Assembly (NCBI GenBank): GCA_002344055.1 | Contig: DDTH01000006.1 | Span: forward strand, 659,037 to 723,036 | DNA: 64,000 bases | From: Sphingomonadales bacterium UBA2369 | GTDB lineage: Bacteria > Pseudomonadota > Alphaproteobacteria > Sphingomonadales > Sphingomonadaceae | Reading direction: 5' to 3' | Shown here: positions 47,857 to 56,802 of the stretch, in pieces | Numbering within the stretch: the first letter of the stretch is position 1 | Layout of the letters: every line of letters starts with the position of its first letter | Position numbers and translations under genes: made by a program | The notes under the pieces: generated by a model | What the model was told of the DNA's origin: nothing | Databases searched by the model: none | What the model saw: only the letters and a program-made list of their open reading frames with translations

Positions 47857-49653
47857 TTGAACAGCGGGCCGGGAACGAACATCGCGGAACTGTTCCAGCG
47901 CCACTGGAAGCCGCTCGTTTTGCTCTTCTGGCTCGGCACCGCCATCTGGTTCGTCTGGGACCGCTGGAACGGTATCCAGGGCTTCGGTCTCGGCGATACC
48001 GACGACAACCTCCGTATCATGCAGGTCCGCGACTGGTTCCTGTACGGGCAGGATTGGTACGACCTGAGGCAATATCATCTCAGCCCGCCCGAAGGGCTGA
48101 ACATCCACTGGTCGCGCATTCCCGATCTGCCGATCGCCGCGCTCTGGTGGTTCTTCATGTTGTTCATGGATGGTCCGGCGGCGGAACGCTGGGCGGTGGC
48201 GATCGCCCCGATGATCCCGCTCATCATCCTGATGTTCGCGATGGCGCTGACCGCGCGCCGCCTGCTGTCGCCCTTCGCCTTCTGGCTGGCGCTGGCGCTC
48301 ATCCTGTGTGGCGGCTCCTCGCTCGCCCAGTTCGCGCCCACCCGGATCGATCATCATGGCTGGCAGCTGGCCATGCTCGGCGTCGCGGTCTGCGGCCTGG
48401 CCGATCCGCGCAAGGGGCGCGGCGGCCTCACCCTCGGCATCGCCAGCGGCCTGTCCATGTCGATCGGGCTGGAGATGCTCCTCTACATCGTCATGGCGGG
48501 CATGGCGGTCGCTTTGCTGTGGGTGAAGGACGCCGCGCAGGGCCGCCGCCTCGCCGCCTACGGCCTGAGCTTCGCCGCCACCGCTTCGCTCGGCTATCTG
48601 GTCTTCGGCTCCTACGACAATGCCCAGCCCATGTGCGACGCTTTGTCGCCGGTCTGGCTGTCGGTCGTGCTGGCGGCCGGCGCGATCGCGGTGGCGCTCG
48701 CCTGGCTAAGGCTCTCCTCGCCCTGGCTGCGGCTTGGGGCGGCGATGCTCGGCGGCCTGCTGCTGGCGGGCATGTATGCCGGGCTCTGGCCGGATTGCCT
48801 GGGCCGGCTCGAGCGCGTGCCGGAGGAACTGGACCGCTTCTGGCTCAGCAATGTGCGCGAGGCGATGCCGGTCTGGCGGCACGGCATGGGCACCACCATC
48901 GCGATCGGCACGATCCCGCTCATAGGCCTGATCGGCTATGTCGTGATGATCGTCCGCACCCGCCGCGATGCCGATATGTGGCCGCGCTGGGCCGCGATCG
49001 GCCTGATCGCACTCATCGCCACGGCCTTGCTCGCCTGGCAGACTCGCGCCGCCGCCGCGTCGCAATTGCTGGCCGTTCCCGGCTGCGCCGCGCTGGGCTG
49101 GGTGCTGATCACATGGTTCCAGAACCAGCGGCTGATGCTGGTCCGCGTGTTCGGCGTGGTGGTCAGCTTCATGCTCGTGTCCGGCGCGATCGTCACCGAG
49201 GCTTGGGGCTGGTGGGACGATGAAGGCCCGCCCAGCGAGGCGCAGCAGGCGATCAACAACGCCAATTGGCGCTGCCCGCAACCCGGCTTCCTGCATCCGG
49301 TCGCGATGGTGGAACCCAAGGGTCACATCCTGACCTTCGTCGACATGGGTCCGCGGCTGGTCACGCTTACCGAGCATACCGCCATTGCCGGACCCTATCA
49401 CCGTAACGCCCAGGCGATCCTCGATGTGATGCGCGCCTTCCGCGGTACGCCCGAGGACGCGAAGGCGATGATCGACCGGCGTGGGGTGGATTATGTCCTT
49501 ATCTGCCCGAACATGTCGGAATCGACCATCTATCGCTCGGAAGCCAAGGACGGCTTTTACGCGCAGCTGAGCGAGAACAAGGTGCCCGAGTGGCTCGAGA
49601 CGGTCCCCCTGCCGGAGAATTCGCCGTTCAGGATGTGGCGGGTGAAGCGCTAG
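47857..49653 (+). CDS. Large polytopic membrane protein, GT-C glycosyltransferase-like
   Basis: 598 residues. An N-terminal TM helix (about 20-38) is followed by an acidic loop with GLGDTDDNLRIMQVRDW, close to the DxD/ExD loop of oligosaccharyltransferase-like GT-C enzymes, and APTRIDHHGWQ further on (about 155-165), matching the second conserved periplasmic motif of such proteins. Ten or so further helices and a periplasmic C-domain (from about 460). Probably transfers a lipid-linked sugar on the periplasmic side. Its stop overlaps that of marC by 4 bases. Confidence 0.7.
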   Translation: MNSGPGTNIAELFQRHWKPLVLLFWLGTAIWFVWDRWNGIQGFGLGDTDDNLRIMQVRDWFLYGQDWYDLRQYHLSPPEGLNIHWSRIPDLPIAALWWFFMLFMDGPAAERWAVAIAPMIPLIILMFAMALTARRLLSPFAFWLALALILCGGSSLAQFAPTRIDHHGWQLAMLGVAVCGLADPRKGRGGLTLGIASGLSMSIGLEMLLYIVMAGMAVALLWVKDAAQGRRLAAYGLSFAATASLGYLVFGSYDNAQPMCDALSPVWLSVVLAAGAIAVALAWLRLSSPWLRLGAAMLGGLLLAGMYAGLWPDCLGRLERVPEELDRFWLSNVREAMPVWRHGMGTTIAIGTIPLIGLIGYVVMIVRTRRDADMWPRWAAIGLIALIATALLAWQTRAAAASQLLAVPGCAALGWVLITWFQNQRLMLVRVFGVVVSFMLVSGAIVTEAWGWWDDEGPPSEAQQAINNANWRCPQPGFLHPVAMVEPKGHILTFVDMGPRLVTLTEHTAIAGPYHRNAQAILDVMRAFRGTPEDAKAMIDRRGVDYVLICPNMSESTIYRSEAKDGFYAQLSENKVPEWLETVPLPENSPFRMWRVKR

Positions 49654-50282
49654 GCAGCGGAGACGCCCAGCGCGGCGCGGACGCCGTCGGTCACGAACTG
49701 CACCGCCAGCGCTGCGAGGATAACGCCCAGCAAACGCGTCACCATGCCCTCGATGCGCTTGCCGACCAGCCGCATGATCGGCCCGGCCGCCAGCAAAGCC
49801 AGCAGCACCAGCACCAGGTTCGCCGCGAGCGCGCCCAGCACCACCGCCTGGCTCGCCCAGCCTTCGCCGCGTGAGACGAGCAGCATCACCGATGCGATCG
49901 AGCCCGGCCCGGCGATCATCGGCATCGCCATCGGGAAGACGGCGACATCCTCCGCCTCGCCCTCGCGCTTGAGTTCCTCGCTCCGGTTCGATCGGCGCTC
50001 CTGGCGCTTCTCGAACACCATTTCGAGCGCGATCAGGAACAGCATCAGCCCGCCCGCGATGCGGAAGCTGTCGAGCGAAATGTGCAGCGCGTTCAGCAGC
50101 GCCTCGCCCAGCAAGGCGAAGAAGATCAGGATTGCCGAGGCGATCAGCACGGACCGGATCGCCATCGAGCGCCGCTGTGCCGCGCTGGCGTCGCTGGTCA
50201 GGCCGGCGAAGATCGGCGCGCAGCCCGGCGGATCGATCACCACGAAGAAGGTGACGAAGGCGGAGACGAACAGGTCGGTCAC
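49650..50282 (-). CDS. MarC family integral membrane protein
   Basis: 210 residues, six TM helices. TFFVVIDPPGCAPIFAGLT and FPMAMPMIAGPGSI are MarC/UPF0056 signatures. The GTG start overlaps the folD stop (GTGA). The function of MarC is unsettled; an early link to multiple antibiotic resistance was withdrawn. An acidic/basic cytoplasmic loop (FEKRQERRSNRSEELKREG) separates helices 3 and 4. Confidence 0.88.
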   Translation of the reverse strand: MTDLFVSAFVTFFVVIDPPGCAPIFAGLTSDASAAQRRSMAIRSVLIASAILIFFALLGEALLNALHISLDSFRIAGGLMLFLIALEMVFEKRQERRSNRSEELKREGEAEDVAVFPMAMPMIAGPGSIASVMLLVSRGEGWASQAVVLGALAANLVLVLLALLAAGPIMRLVGKRIEGMVTRLLGVILAALAVQFVTDGVRAALGVSAA

Positions 50283-51166
50283 AGATCCTCCGGCGGCGCG
50301 AGGCCTTCCCGGACATGCGCCGCGACCAGGGTGTTGCGCAAGAGCATGGCGATGGTCATCGGCCCGACCCCGCCCGGCACCGGCGTGATCGCGCCCGCGA
50401 CCGCCGAGGCGCTGGCGAAATCGACGTCGCCGGTCAGTCTGGCTTTTCCGCCCTCGCCTTCCACCCGGTTGATGCCGACGTCGATCACAGTGGCGCCGGG
50501 CTTCAGCCAGTCGCCTTTCACCATGTCCGCTCGCCCGACCGCGGCCACCACGATGTCCGCGCGGCGAACCAGCTCTTCCAGATCGCGCGTCCGGCTGTGC
50601 GCCACCGTCACCGTCGCGCTTTCCTTCAGCAGCAATTGCGCCATCGGCTTGCCGACAATGTTGGAGCGGCCGATCACCACGGCGTTCAGGCCGCTCAAAC
50701 TGCCCAGCCGGTCCTTCAGCAACGCAAGGCAACCCAGCGGCGTGCAGGGCACCATCCCCTCCATGCCGACCGCGAGCCGCCCGACATTGACCGCGTTGAA
50801 GCCGTCCACATCCTTGGCCGGATCGATCGCCGCGATCACCGCTTCCTCGTCCAGATGCGCGGGCAAGGGGAGTTGAACCAGAATCCCGTCCACTGCCGGA
50901 TCGGCGTTCAGCTCCGCGATCAGCGCGAGCAAGTCATCCTGCGGCACGTCGGCCGGCGGGCGGTGCTCGAAACTCTCCATCCCCGCTTCGCGCGTCGCCT
51001 TGCCCTTGTTGCGGACATAGACCTGGCTCGCCGCATCCTCGCCGACCAGCACCACCGCCAGCCCCGGCGCGCGGCCGGTCGCGGCGCGGAAGGCCGGGAC
51101 ATGCGTGGCGATCCGCGCGCGCAATGCTGCGGCAAACGCCTTGCCGTCGATGATCTGCGCGCTCAC
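50279..51166 (-). CDS. folD: Bifunctional methylenetetrahydrofolate dehydrogenase/cyclohydrolase FolD
   Basis: 295 residues from GTG. Active-site segment VYVRNKGKATREAGM (Lys about 55), GILVQLPLP (about 98-106), DVDGFNAVNVG and the NADP-binding VVIGRSNIVGKPMAQLLL are diagnostic, as is TPVPGGVGPMT near the end. It interconverts methylene- and formyl-tetrahydrofolate in the cytosol. Middle gene of yggT-folD-marC, with 5 bases before it and a 4-base overlap after. Confidence 0.96.
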   Translation of the reverse strand: MSAQIIDGKAFAAALRARIATHVPAFRAATGRAPGLAVVLVGEDAASQVYVRNKGKATREAGMESFEHRPPADVPQDDLLALIAELNADPAVDGILVQLPLPAHLDEEAVIAAIDPAKDVDGFNAVNVGRLAVGMEGMVPCTPLGCLALLKDRLGSLSGLNAVVIGRSNIVGKPMAQLLLKESATVTVAHSRTRDLEELVRRADIVVAAVGRADMVKGDWLKPGATVIDVGINRVEGEGGKARLTGDVDFASASAVAGAITPVPGGVGPMTIAMLLRNTLVAAHVREGLAPPEDL

Positions 51167-51171
51167 GGGGT

Positions 51172-51462
51172 TCAGACCGGGACGCGACTGATCGCGTTGC
51201 CGACCACGGTCTGCAGCACCAGCAGGAGCAGCAGCACGACCATCGGCGAGAAATCGATCCCGCCGAAATCGGGCATCACCTTGCGGATCGGCCGGTAGAT
51301 GGGGTCGGTCATCCGGTTGATCGCGGCGATGAAGTTCGCCATCGCGCCGTAGCGCGGCACCACGTTGAACACGACCAGCCAGCTCAATATCGCCTGAACG
51401 ATGATCAGGATGATGAGCACGCTCAGCGCGAAATAGATGATTTGCAGGAGGCTGGCGGCCAT
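51172..51462 (-). CDS. YggT family membrane protein
   Basis: 96 residues, two TM helices (about 7-28 and 70-90) flanking the conserved loop INRMTDPIYRPIRKVMPDFGGIDFSPM (split across about 45-72). YggT proteins are linked to osmotic shock tolerance and, in some bacteria, to cell-division genes. Starts at ATG 51462; the open frame upstream overlaps the divergent DUF1176 gene. Confidence 0.9.
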   Translation of the reverse strand: MAASLLQIIYFALSVLIILIIVQAILSWLVVFNVVPRYGAMANFIAAINRMTDPIYRPIRKVMPDFGGIDFSPMVVLLLLLVLQTVVGNAISRVPV

Positions 51463-51577
51463 CGATCGATCCCGTTTTACGGTGAAGCGGCGGATGTAGC
51501 CGGGGCGTTTGCGCAGGGCAATCGGCTCCCTCGTGACAGGTCTGGTGCAAGTCACCCGGCTGGGATACGCCTCGCTT

Positions 51578-52681
51578 ATGGCATTCGTCTCATCGCTCCT
51601 GCTGCTCGCCTCGGCGCAGGTCACCGTCGCGGCCGAGCCGCTCCCGTCCGAAATCCACAATTTCAGGGATTGGGTCGTTACCTGCGATAACGGCTTGCGC
51701 TGTCAGGCGACGTCGCTGGTGCCCGAGCCGACCGCCGAGGAGCAGGAGGAAGCATCGCGTGTCGTCGGCACGCCCGCCGAGGCGGCGCGGCAGGATCCGT
51801 GGGACCGGTTTGGCTATCTGACGTTGACCCGCGACGGCGGCGGCGATGCGCCGCTCCGCATGATAATCGGCGATTTCGACGGCACGCCGGCCCGGCTGGT
51901 GATCAACGATTCCCCGCTCGCCGTGCGCCTCACAGCCACCGACACCAGCGAATGGGCGGTCGAGCTGGAGGATCGCGACGCTTTCTTCGGCCAGCTCTAT
52001 TCCGGCACCTTGCTGGTGCAGGATGCCGCCGGACGCACCATCTCCGAAATCGCGCTCGGCGGCCTGTGGGAGGCGCTCGTCTATATGGACGAACGGCAGG
52101 GCCGGCTGCGCACTACGACCGCGATCCTGCGCCGTGGCCGCCGCCCGGCCAGCGCCGTGCCCAATCCGCCCGCCATCCCGATCGTGCAGGCCGCGCCGCG
52201 TACCGGCGACCGGCCGCTCGCCATTTCCGCCGCCCGCATGATGCAGGCACGGCGCGAAATGGGTTGCACCGCCGAGGAAGTCGGCGTCGCATCGGCCGAA
52301 GCGCCCGCCCACGCGCTGGGCAACGGCCGCACCCTGATCATGATGGCCTGCGGTGCCGGCGCCTATAATTATCAATCGATCCCGCTGATCGCCTGGCAGG
52401 ACGGCCGGACCGTCCGCATCGAGCCGGCCCGCTTCGACGTGTCGCGCGATCCTGTCGAGGGCGAGCCGGATCCGAAGGGCTTTTACGTCACCAATGCCGA
52501 ATTCGACGAGGCCACGCTGGCGATCGGCGAATATGCCAAGGGCCGCGGCCTCGGCGATTGCGGGGTCTCTGCGACCTACAGCTGGGACGGCCAGATGTTT
52601 CGCCTTACCCTGCAGAACGAAATGAGCGAATGTCGCGGGAGCCGTGAGATGCTCACGACCTGGCGGGCGGAGGTTCGGTAG
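51578..52681 (+). CDS. DUF1176 secreted protein
   Basis: 367 residues. Signal peptide ending near VTVAAEP (about 19). HNFRDWVVTCDNGLRCQA right after it and paired cysteines (CTAEE, MACGAGAYNYQS, GDCGVSATYSWDG, SECRGSREMLTTWR) identify the periplasmic DUF1176 family. Function unknown. The ATG at 51578 places the signal peptide at the N-terminus; the longer frame overlaps yggT. Convergent with egtD. Confidence 0.88.
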   Translation: MAFVSSLLLLASAQVTVAAEPLPSEIHNFRDWVVTCDNGLRCQATSLVPEPTAEEQEEASRVVGTPAEAARQDPWDRFGYLTLTRDGGGDAPLRMIIGDFDGTPARLVINDSPLAVRLTATDTSEWAVELEDRDAFFGQLYSGTLLVQDAAGRTISEIALGGLWEALVYMDERQGRLRTTTAILRRGRRPASAVPNPPAIPIVQAAPRTGDRPLAISAARMMQARREMGCTAEEVGVASAEAPAHALGNGRTLIMMACGAGAYNYQSIPLIAWQDGRTVRIEPARFDVSRDPVEGEPDPKGFYVTNAEFDEATLAIGEYAKGRGLGDCGVSATYSWDGQMFRLTLQNEMSECRGSREMLTTWRAEVR

Positions 52682-52684
52682 ACG

Positions 52685-53650
52685 TCAAGGGGCGAAGCGT
52701 TCCGCTTCCGCCTTCGCCAGCAGGATCGCGAAGCAATCCTCGGTATCGGTCCATTGCCGTTCGACGCCCCAGCCGGCGGCGAGCAGGAGCAGACGGGCGT
52801 CGCGTTCGCCATATTTGTGGCTGTTCTCGGTGTGGATCGTCTCGCCCGCGCGGAAGGAGAAGCTGTGCCCGGCCACGGTGAAGCTGGTGTCGCGGGCCGC
52901 CTCCAGGTGCATTTCGATCCGCGCCTTCGCGTCATTCCAGCGCGCCATGTGCCGCCAGGCATCGAGATCGATATCGCCGCCCAGTTCGGCATTGATGCGG
53001 CGGAGCAGGTTCAGGTTGAACGCCGCCGTCACGCCCTGCGCGTCGTCATAGGCCGCGACGAGCATTTCCGGATCCTTGATCCGATCCATGCCGATCAGCA
53101 GCCACGCGCCCGCACCCAGCGTGTCCCGCATCGCGCGCAGCAGATCGACCGCGGTGCGCGGGACCATGTTGCCGATCGTCGAGCCGGGGAAGAAGCCAAG
53201 CTTTGACTTGTCCCGCACTGCTTCCGGCAGCGCGATCGGCCGCATGAAATCGGCTTCGACCGGATGGATGGGCAGATCGGGGAAGCGCGTCTGCAGCGCC
53301 GCCGCCGACGCACGCAGGAATTCGCCGCTGATGTCGATCGGCACGTACGCGGAGGGTTTGACCGCCTCCAGCAGGATCGGCGTCTTGGTCGACGATCCCG
53401 AGCCGAACTCGATCACCGCATCGCCAATGCCGGTGATCGCCGCCACGTCGCGGCAATGCGCCTCCAGCAGCGCCGTCTCGGTCCGTGTCGGATAATATTC
53501 CGGCAATTGCGTGATCTGCTCGAACAATTCCGAGCCGCGCAGATCGTAGAACCAGCGCGCCGGTATCGCCGGAATCGGCGCGGCGAGACCGGCCAGCACG
53601 TCGTCGCGAAACGCCGGATCGGCCTGGGCCATGGGACTGGGCACGTCCAT
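52685..53650 (-). CDS. egtD: L-histidine N-alpha-methyltransferase EgtD
   Basis: 321 residues. SAM-binding fold with EFGSGSSTKT (about 81-90), ARWFYDLRGSELFEQIT at the N-terminus, FFPGSTIGN (about 153-161) and the histidine-binding IHTENSHKYG (about 270). It trimethylates histidine to hercynine, the first step of ergothioneine synthesis. Start overlaps the egtB stop by one base. Confidence 0.95.
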   Translation of the reverse strand: MDVPSPMAQADPAFRDDVLAGLAAPIPAIPARWFYDLRGSELFEQITQLPEYYPTRTETALLEAHCRDVAAITGIGDAVIEFGSGSSTKTPILLEAVKPSAYVPIDISGEFLRASAAALQTRFPDLPIHPVEADFMRPIALPEAVRDKSKLGFFPGSTIGNMVPRTAVDLLRAMRDTLGAGAWLLIGMDRIKDPEMLVAAYDDAQGVTAAFNLNLLRRINAELGGDIDLDAWRHMARWNDAKARIEMHLEAARDTSFTVAGHSFSFRAGETIHTENSHKYGERDARLLLLAAGWGVERQWTDTEDCFAILLAKAEAERFAP

Positions 53651-54909
53651 TACAAATCGCGCGCCAGCCGCAGCCCGGCATACATCCAGCGCTGGTGGGG
53701 ATAGAAGAAATTGCGGTAGCTGGCCCGCACATGGCCGCGCGGCGTGGCGCAGCAGCCACCCTTCAGCACCATCTGCCCGCTCATGAACTTGCCATTATAT
53801 TCGCCGACCGCGCCCGCCGCCGGGGCAAAGCCTGGATGCGGCAGATAGGCGCTCGCCGTCCATTCCCAGACATTGCCGAACAGATCGCGCAGGCCGTTGC
53901 CCGCTGAAGGCGTCGGGGCGACCGGCCCGGCGCTATCAAGCTGGTTGCCGGCATGCGGGTCGGCGTGTGCGGCGGCGGCTTCCCATTCCGCCTCGGTCGG
54001 CAGCCGCGCTCCGGCCCAGCGCGCAAAGGCGTCGGCCTCATAGAGGCTGATATGACAGACCGGCGCCGCCTCATCGAGAGGTTGCAGCCCGTCCAACCCG
54101 AAGCGTTGCCACAGACCGTCCCTTTGCTCCCAGTAGAGCGGCGCCGCGATGCCCTGCTCGCGCACCCAGGCCCAGCCGTCGGACAGCCAGTGGCCGGGTT
54201 CGGCATAACCGCCCGCGTCCATGAACTGCAGCCACTCGCCATTCGTCACCTGTCGGTCGGCGAGAGCATAGGGACGCAGGAAATGGCGATGCCGCGGCCC
54301 CTCACAATCGAAGGCGAACGCGCCGCCCGCATGGCCGATCTCGACGATCCCGCCGGGCAGTTCGCACCAGCCCATCGGCGATGAAGTTGACACATTTGAC
54401 ACCTGCCCGCGCGGCCAGACCGCCGGGCGCAGCGGGCTGGCATGCATCGCATTGGTCAGGTCCATCAGCAGCAATTCCTGGTGCTGCTGTTCGTGGTTGA
54501 GGCCGAGTTCGATCAGCTCCAGCGCCGCTTCCGGCAGGCCCGGCAGCGCCTCCGCCACAGCTTCATCCACCGCCGCGCGATAGGCCCGCACCTCATCCAG
54601 CGAAGGCCGGCTCAGCATCCCGCGCCGGTCGCGCGCGATCCGCTCACCCTCGCCGTCATAGTAGGAATTGAATAGATAATGCCATGCCGGGTCGTGCGGC
54701 CGATAGCCCGGCACATGATCGCGCAGCACGAAGGTTTCGAAGAACCAGGTCGTATGCGCCAAATGCCATTTCGCCGGTGACGCATCCGGCATTGGCTGGA
54801 TCGTCGCGTCGGCGTCGGAGAGCAAAGCGGCGATCTCGGCGGTCAGCGCCCGGATGGCGCGGAACCGCTCACGCAATATCGGATCGGGAGTCCTTGCCTG
54901 CGTCGCCAT
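53650..54909 (-). CDS. egtB: Ergothioneine biosynthesis sulfoxide synthase EgtB
   Basis: 419 residues. DinB-like N-domain with iron ligands in HLAHTTWFFE (about 49-58) and NHEQQHQE (about 142-149), then a formylglycine-enzyme-like C-domain with LPTEAEWEAAA, GNVWEWTAS and SYRNFFYPHQRWMYAGLRLA. It joins hercynine and a thiol (gamma-glutamylcysteine or cysteine) with oxygen. The ATG at 54909 has GAGGGGGG upstream. No egtA, egtC or egtE is present, the two-gene arrangement common outside actinobacteria. Confidence 0.95.
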   Translation of the reverse strand: MATQARTPDPILRERFRAIRALTAEIAALLSDADATIQPMPDASPAKWHLAHTTWFFETFVLRDHVPGYRPHDPAWHYLFNSYYDGEGERIARDRRGMLSRPSLDEVRAYRAAVDEAVAEALPGLPEAALELIELGLNHEQQHQELLLMDLTNAMHASPLRPAVWPRGQVSNVSTSSPMGWCELPGGIVEIGHAGGAFAFDCEGPRHRHFLRPYALADRQVTNGEWLQFMDAGGYAEPGHWLSDGWAWVREQGIAAPLYWEQRDGLWQRFGLDGLQPLDEAAPVCHISLYEADAFARWAGARLPTEAEWEAAAAHADPHAGNQLDSAGPVAPTPSAGNGLRDLFGNVWEWTASAYLPHPGFAPAAGAVGEYNGKFMSGQMVLKGGCCATPRGHVRASYRNFFYPHQRWMYAGLRLARDL

Positions 54910-54966
54910 GCTCGTCGCACCCCCCTCGCCGCCGCCGTCATTGGCTGGCACGAACAGAGAACGCGG

Positions 54967-55533
54967 TCAATCGCCTCGGGTTGCGCCCGGCTGCCAGAGA
55001 ATATCGCCGCCGCTGTCCAGCGCCGCCAGCCGCGCCGCGACGAACAGATGGTCGGACAGACGATTGAGATAGGTCAAAGCCAGTGGATTGAGTCCCCCCG
55101 CTGCCACCGCGGTCCGCTCCGCCCGCCGCGCCACGGCCCGCGCCAGGTGCAGCTCCGCCGATCCCGCCCCGGCGCCCGGCAGGATGAAGCTGCGCAAAGG
55201 CTCCAGTTTCTCGTTCATCGCGTCGATCTCGCGCTCCAGCCGGTCGATCTGGCTCTGCACGATGCGCAGCGTCATTTCGCCCGGGGTGAAATCCTCGCCC
55301 GGCGTGGCGATGTCCGCGCCCAGATCGAACATTTCGTTCTGGATGCGCGCCAGGCTGTCGCGAATGTCCGCATCCTCGACCCGCAGCAACGCGACGCCGA
55401 TGAAGGTGTTCGCCTCGTCGACATCGCCGATCGCCTGCATCCGCGCATCGGCCTTCGACACGCGCGAACCATCGACCAGCCCGGTCTGCCCGGCGTCGCC
55501 CGTCCGCGTGTAAATCTTGTTGAGGCGGACCAC
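54967..55533 (-). CDS. Cob(I)alamin adenosyltransferase, PduO type
   Basis: 188 residues from GTG. KIYTRTGDAGQTGLVDGSRV (6-25) is the ATP-binding hallmark; GDVDEANTFIG, FILPGAGAGSAELH and the conserved AERTAVA/LTYLNRLSDHLFVAAR complete the PduO-type trimer signature. It makes adenosylcobalamin from cob(I)alamin. Three bases upstream ends the HIG1-like gene, so the two are co-transcribed. Confidence 0.95.
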   Translation of the reverse strand: MVRLNKIYTRTGDAGQTGLVDGSRVSKADARMQAIGDVDEANTFIGVALLRVEDADIRDSLARIQNEMFDLGADIATPGEDFTPGEMTLRIVQSQIDRLEREIDAMNEKLEPLRSFILPGAGAGSAELHLARAVARRAERTAVAAGGLNPLALTYLNRLSDHLFVAARLAALDSGGDILWQPGATRGD

Positions 55534-55536
55534 GCC

Positions 55537-55740
55537 TTAGCGGCCGCTGCCGAAGACGAGCAGCAGCAGCACCGCCAGCACGATCGTCACCGCCTGGAAC
55601 AATACGCGCTTGCGCATCAATTCCTGACTGCGCTGGCCGCTAATATCCTTGCCGTTCGCCATGGTGACGACGCCGCGGATCAAGATGAAGAGCGTGGCGA
55701 GCGCGGCCAGCACGATCGCGATGATGAGGATCGTTTTCAT
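55537..55740 (-). CDS. HIG1-domain twin-transmembrane protein
   Basis: 67 residues, two TM helices (about 4-24 and 47-64) joined by the charged loop GKDISGQRSQELMRKRVLFQA, which is the HIG1-type signature seen in small alphaproteobacterial relatives of mitochondrial respirasome factors. Possibly tied to the respiratory chain; no direct evidence here. Confidence 0.8.
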   Translation of the reverse strand: MKTILIIAIVLAALATLFILIRGVVTMANGKDISGQRSQELMRKRVLFQAVTIVLAVLLLLVFGSGR

Positions 55741-55749
55741 GCCGCCTCT

Positions 55750-56661
55750 CTACGCCTCGCCGCCGGAATAGCCAGCAGGAAGGCGACCCTCGCGCAGCGA
55801 AGCGACGATCGCCGCCGGATCGGCCCCCGCCTCGCGCAGATCGGCGAGCGACACCGCCCCCTGGCGCTTGGCCAGCCGCTCCCCGTCCGGTCCGGCGATC
55901 AGGGGGTGGTGATGGTAGAGCGGCGTCGGCAGCCCGAGCAGGGCCTGCAGCAGCCGGTGGATATGCGTCGCCGCGAACAGGTCCGCGCCGCGCACCACAT
56001 CCGTCACCCCCTGCGCCGCATCGTCCACCGTCACCGCCAGATGGTAGCTGACCGGCGCATCCTTGCGCGCCAGCACCACGTCGCCGAACGGCGACGGGTC
56101 GGCCGGAATAAGGGTGCCGTGGTCGTTCCAGTCCAGCGGTCGCACGGCTCTGGCCAGCGCCGCCTGCATATCCAGCCGCCAGGCATGCGGCTCGGTCGCC
56201 GCCCGTCGCGCTCTTTCATCTGCCGCCAACGCCCGGCAGGTCCCCGGATAGACCAAACCCTCCGGCCCGTGCGGCGCGCTGGCGCTCGCGGCGATATCCT
56301 TGCGGGTGCAGAAGCAGGGATAGAGCAGCCCCATCGCCTGCAGCCGCGCGAGCGCATCGCGGTACAGCGCCAGACGCTCGGATTGCAGCACCACGTCGCC
56401 GTCCCACGTCAGCCCCAGCCACTCGAGATCCTCGAGAATCCCCGCCACATGCTCCGGCCGCGACCGCGTCCCGTCGATATCCTCGATCCGCAACAGAAAC
56501 CGCCCCCCCCGCGCCCGCGCGAAATCATGGGCGAGAATGGCGGAATAAGCGTGGCCCAGATGCAGCCTTCCGGTCGGGCTCGGCGCGAACCGCGTCACCG
56601 TCTCGACACGCTCAGGCGAACTTGGCGCTTGACCCGGTGACTCGCCCTGTGGTGTCATCAT
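55750..56661 (-). CDS. gluQ: Glutamyl-Q tRNA(Asp) synthetase
   Basis: 303 residues. Catalytic domain of a glutamyl-tRNA synthetase without the anticodon-binding half: RFAPSPTGRLHLGHAYSA (HIGH-type), RIEDIDGTRSRPE, four zinc-type ligands around CFCTRKD...YPGTC, VTDVVRGADL and LAKRQGA in place of KMSKS. It charges the queuosine base of tRNA-Asp with glutamate. The first 20 residues are non-conserved and a start nearer VTRFAPS is possible. Confidence 0.93.
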   Translation of the reverse strand: MMTPQGESPGQAPSSPERVETVTRFAPSPTGRLHLGHAYSAILAHDFARARGGRFLLRIEDIDGTRSRPEHVAGILEDLEWLGLTWDGDVVLQSERLALYRDALARLQAMGLLYPCFCTRKDIAASASAPHGPEGLVYPGTCRALAADERARRAATEPHAWRLDMQAALARAVRPLDWNDHGTLIPADPSPFGDVVLARKDAPVSYHLAVTVDDAAQGVTDVVRGADLFAATHIHRLLQALLGLPTPLYHHHPLIAGPDGERLAKRQGAVSLADLREAGADPAAIVASLREGRLPAGYSGGEA

Positions 56662-56668
56662 GCCGTCA

Positions 56669-56686
56669 CCCTATCCGAGGATAGGG
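56669..56686. promoter_or_regulatory. 18-base palindrome upstream of gluQ
   Basis: CCCTATCC-GA-GGATAGGG is a perfect inverted repeat 8 bases before the gluQ start, in the region divergent from the HNH gene. Its size and place suit an operator; the binder is unknown. Confidence 0.4.
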
Positions 56687-56802
56687 CGGCGCGACAGGAG
56701 AAGACGGCTCGTTCGGCGGCCTTCTCCCCAGTTCTGGGTGCGAACAGGTCCGGGGGCGGGCGCGCGTGCGGGAGGTTTTCCTCCGCTACGAGGAGCGCGC
56801 GG

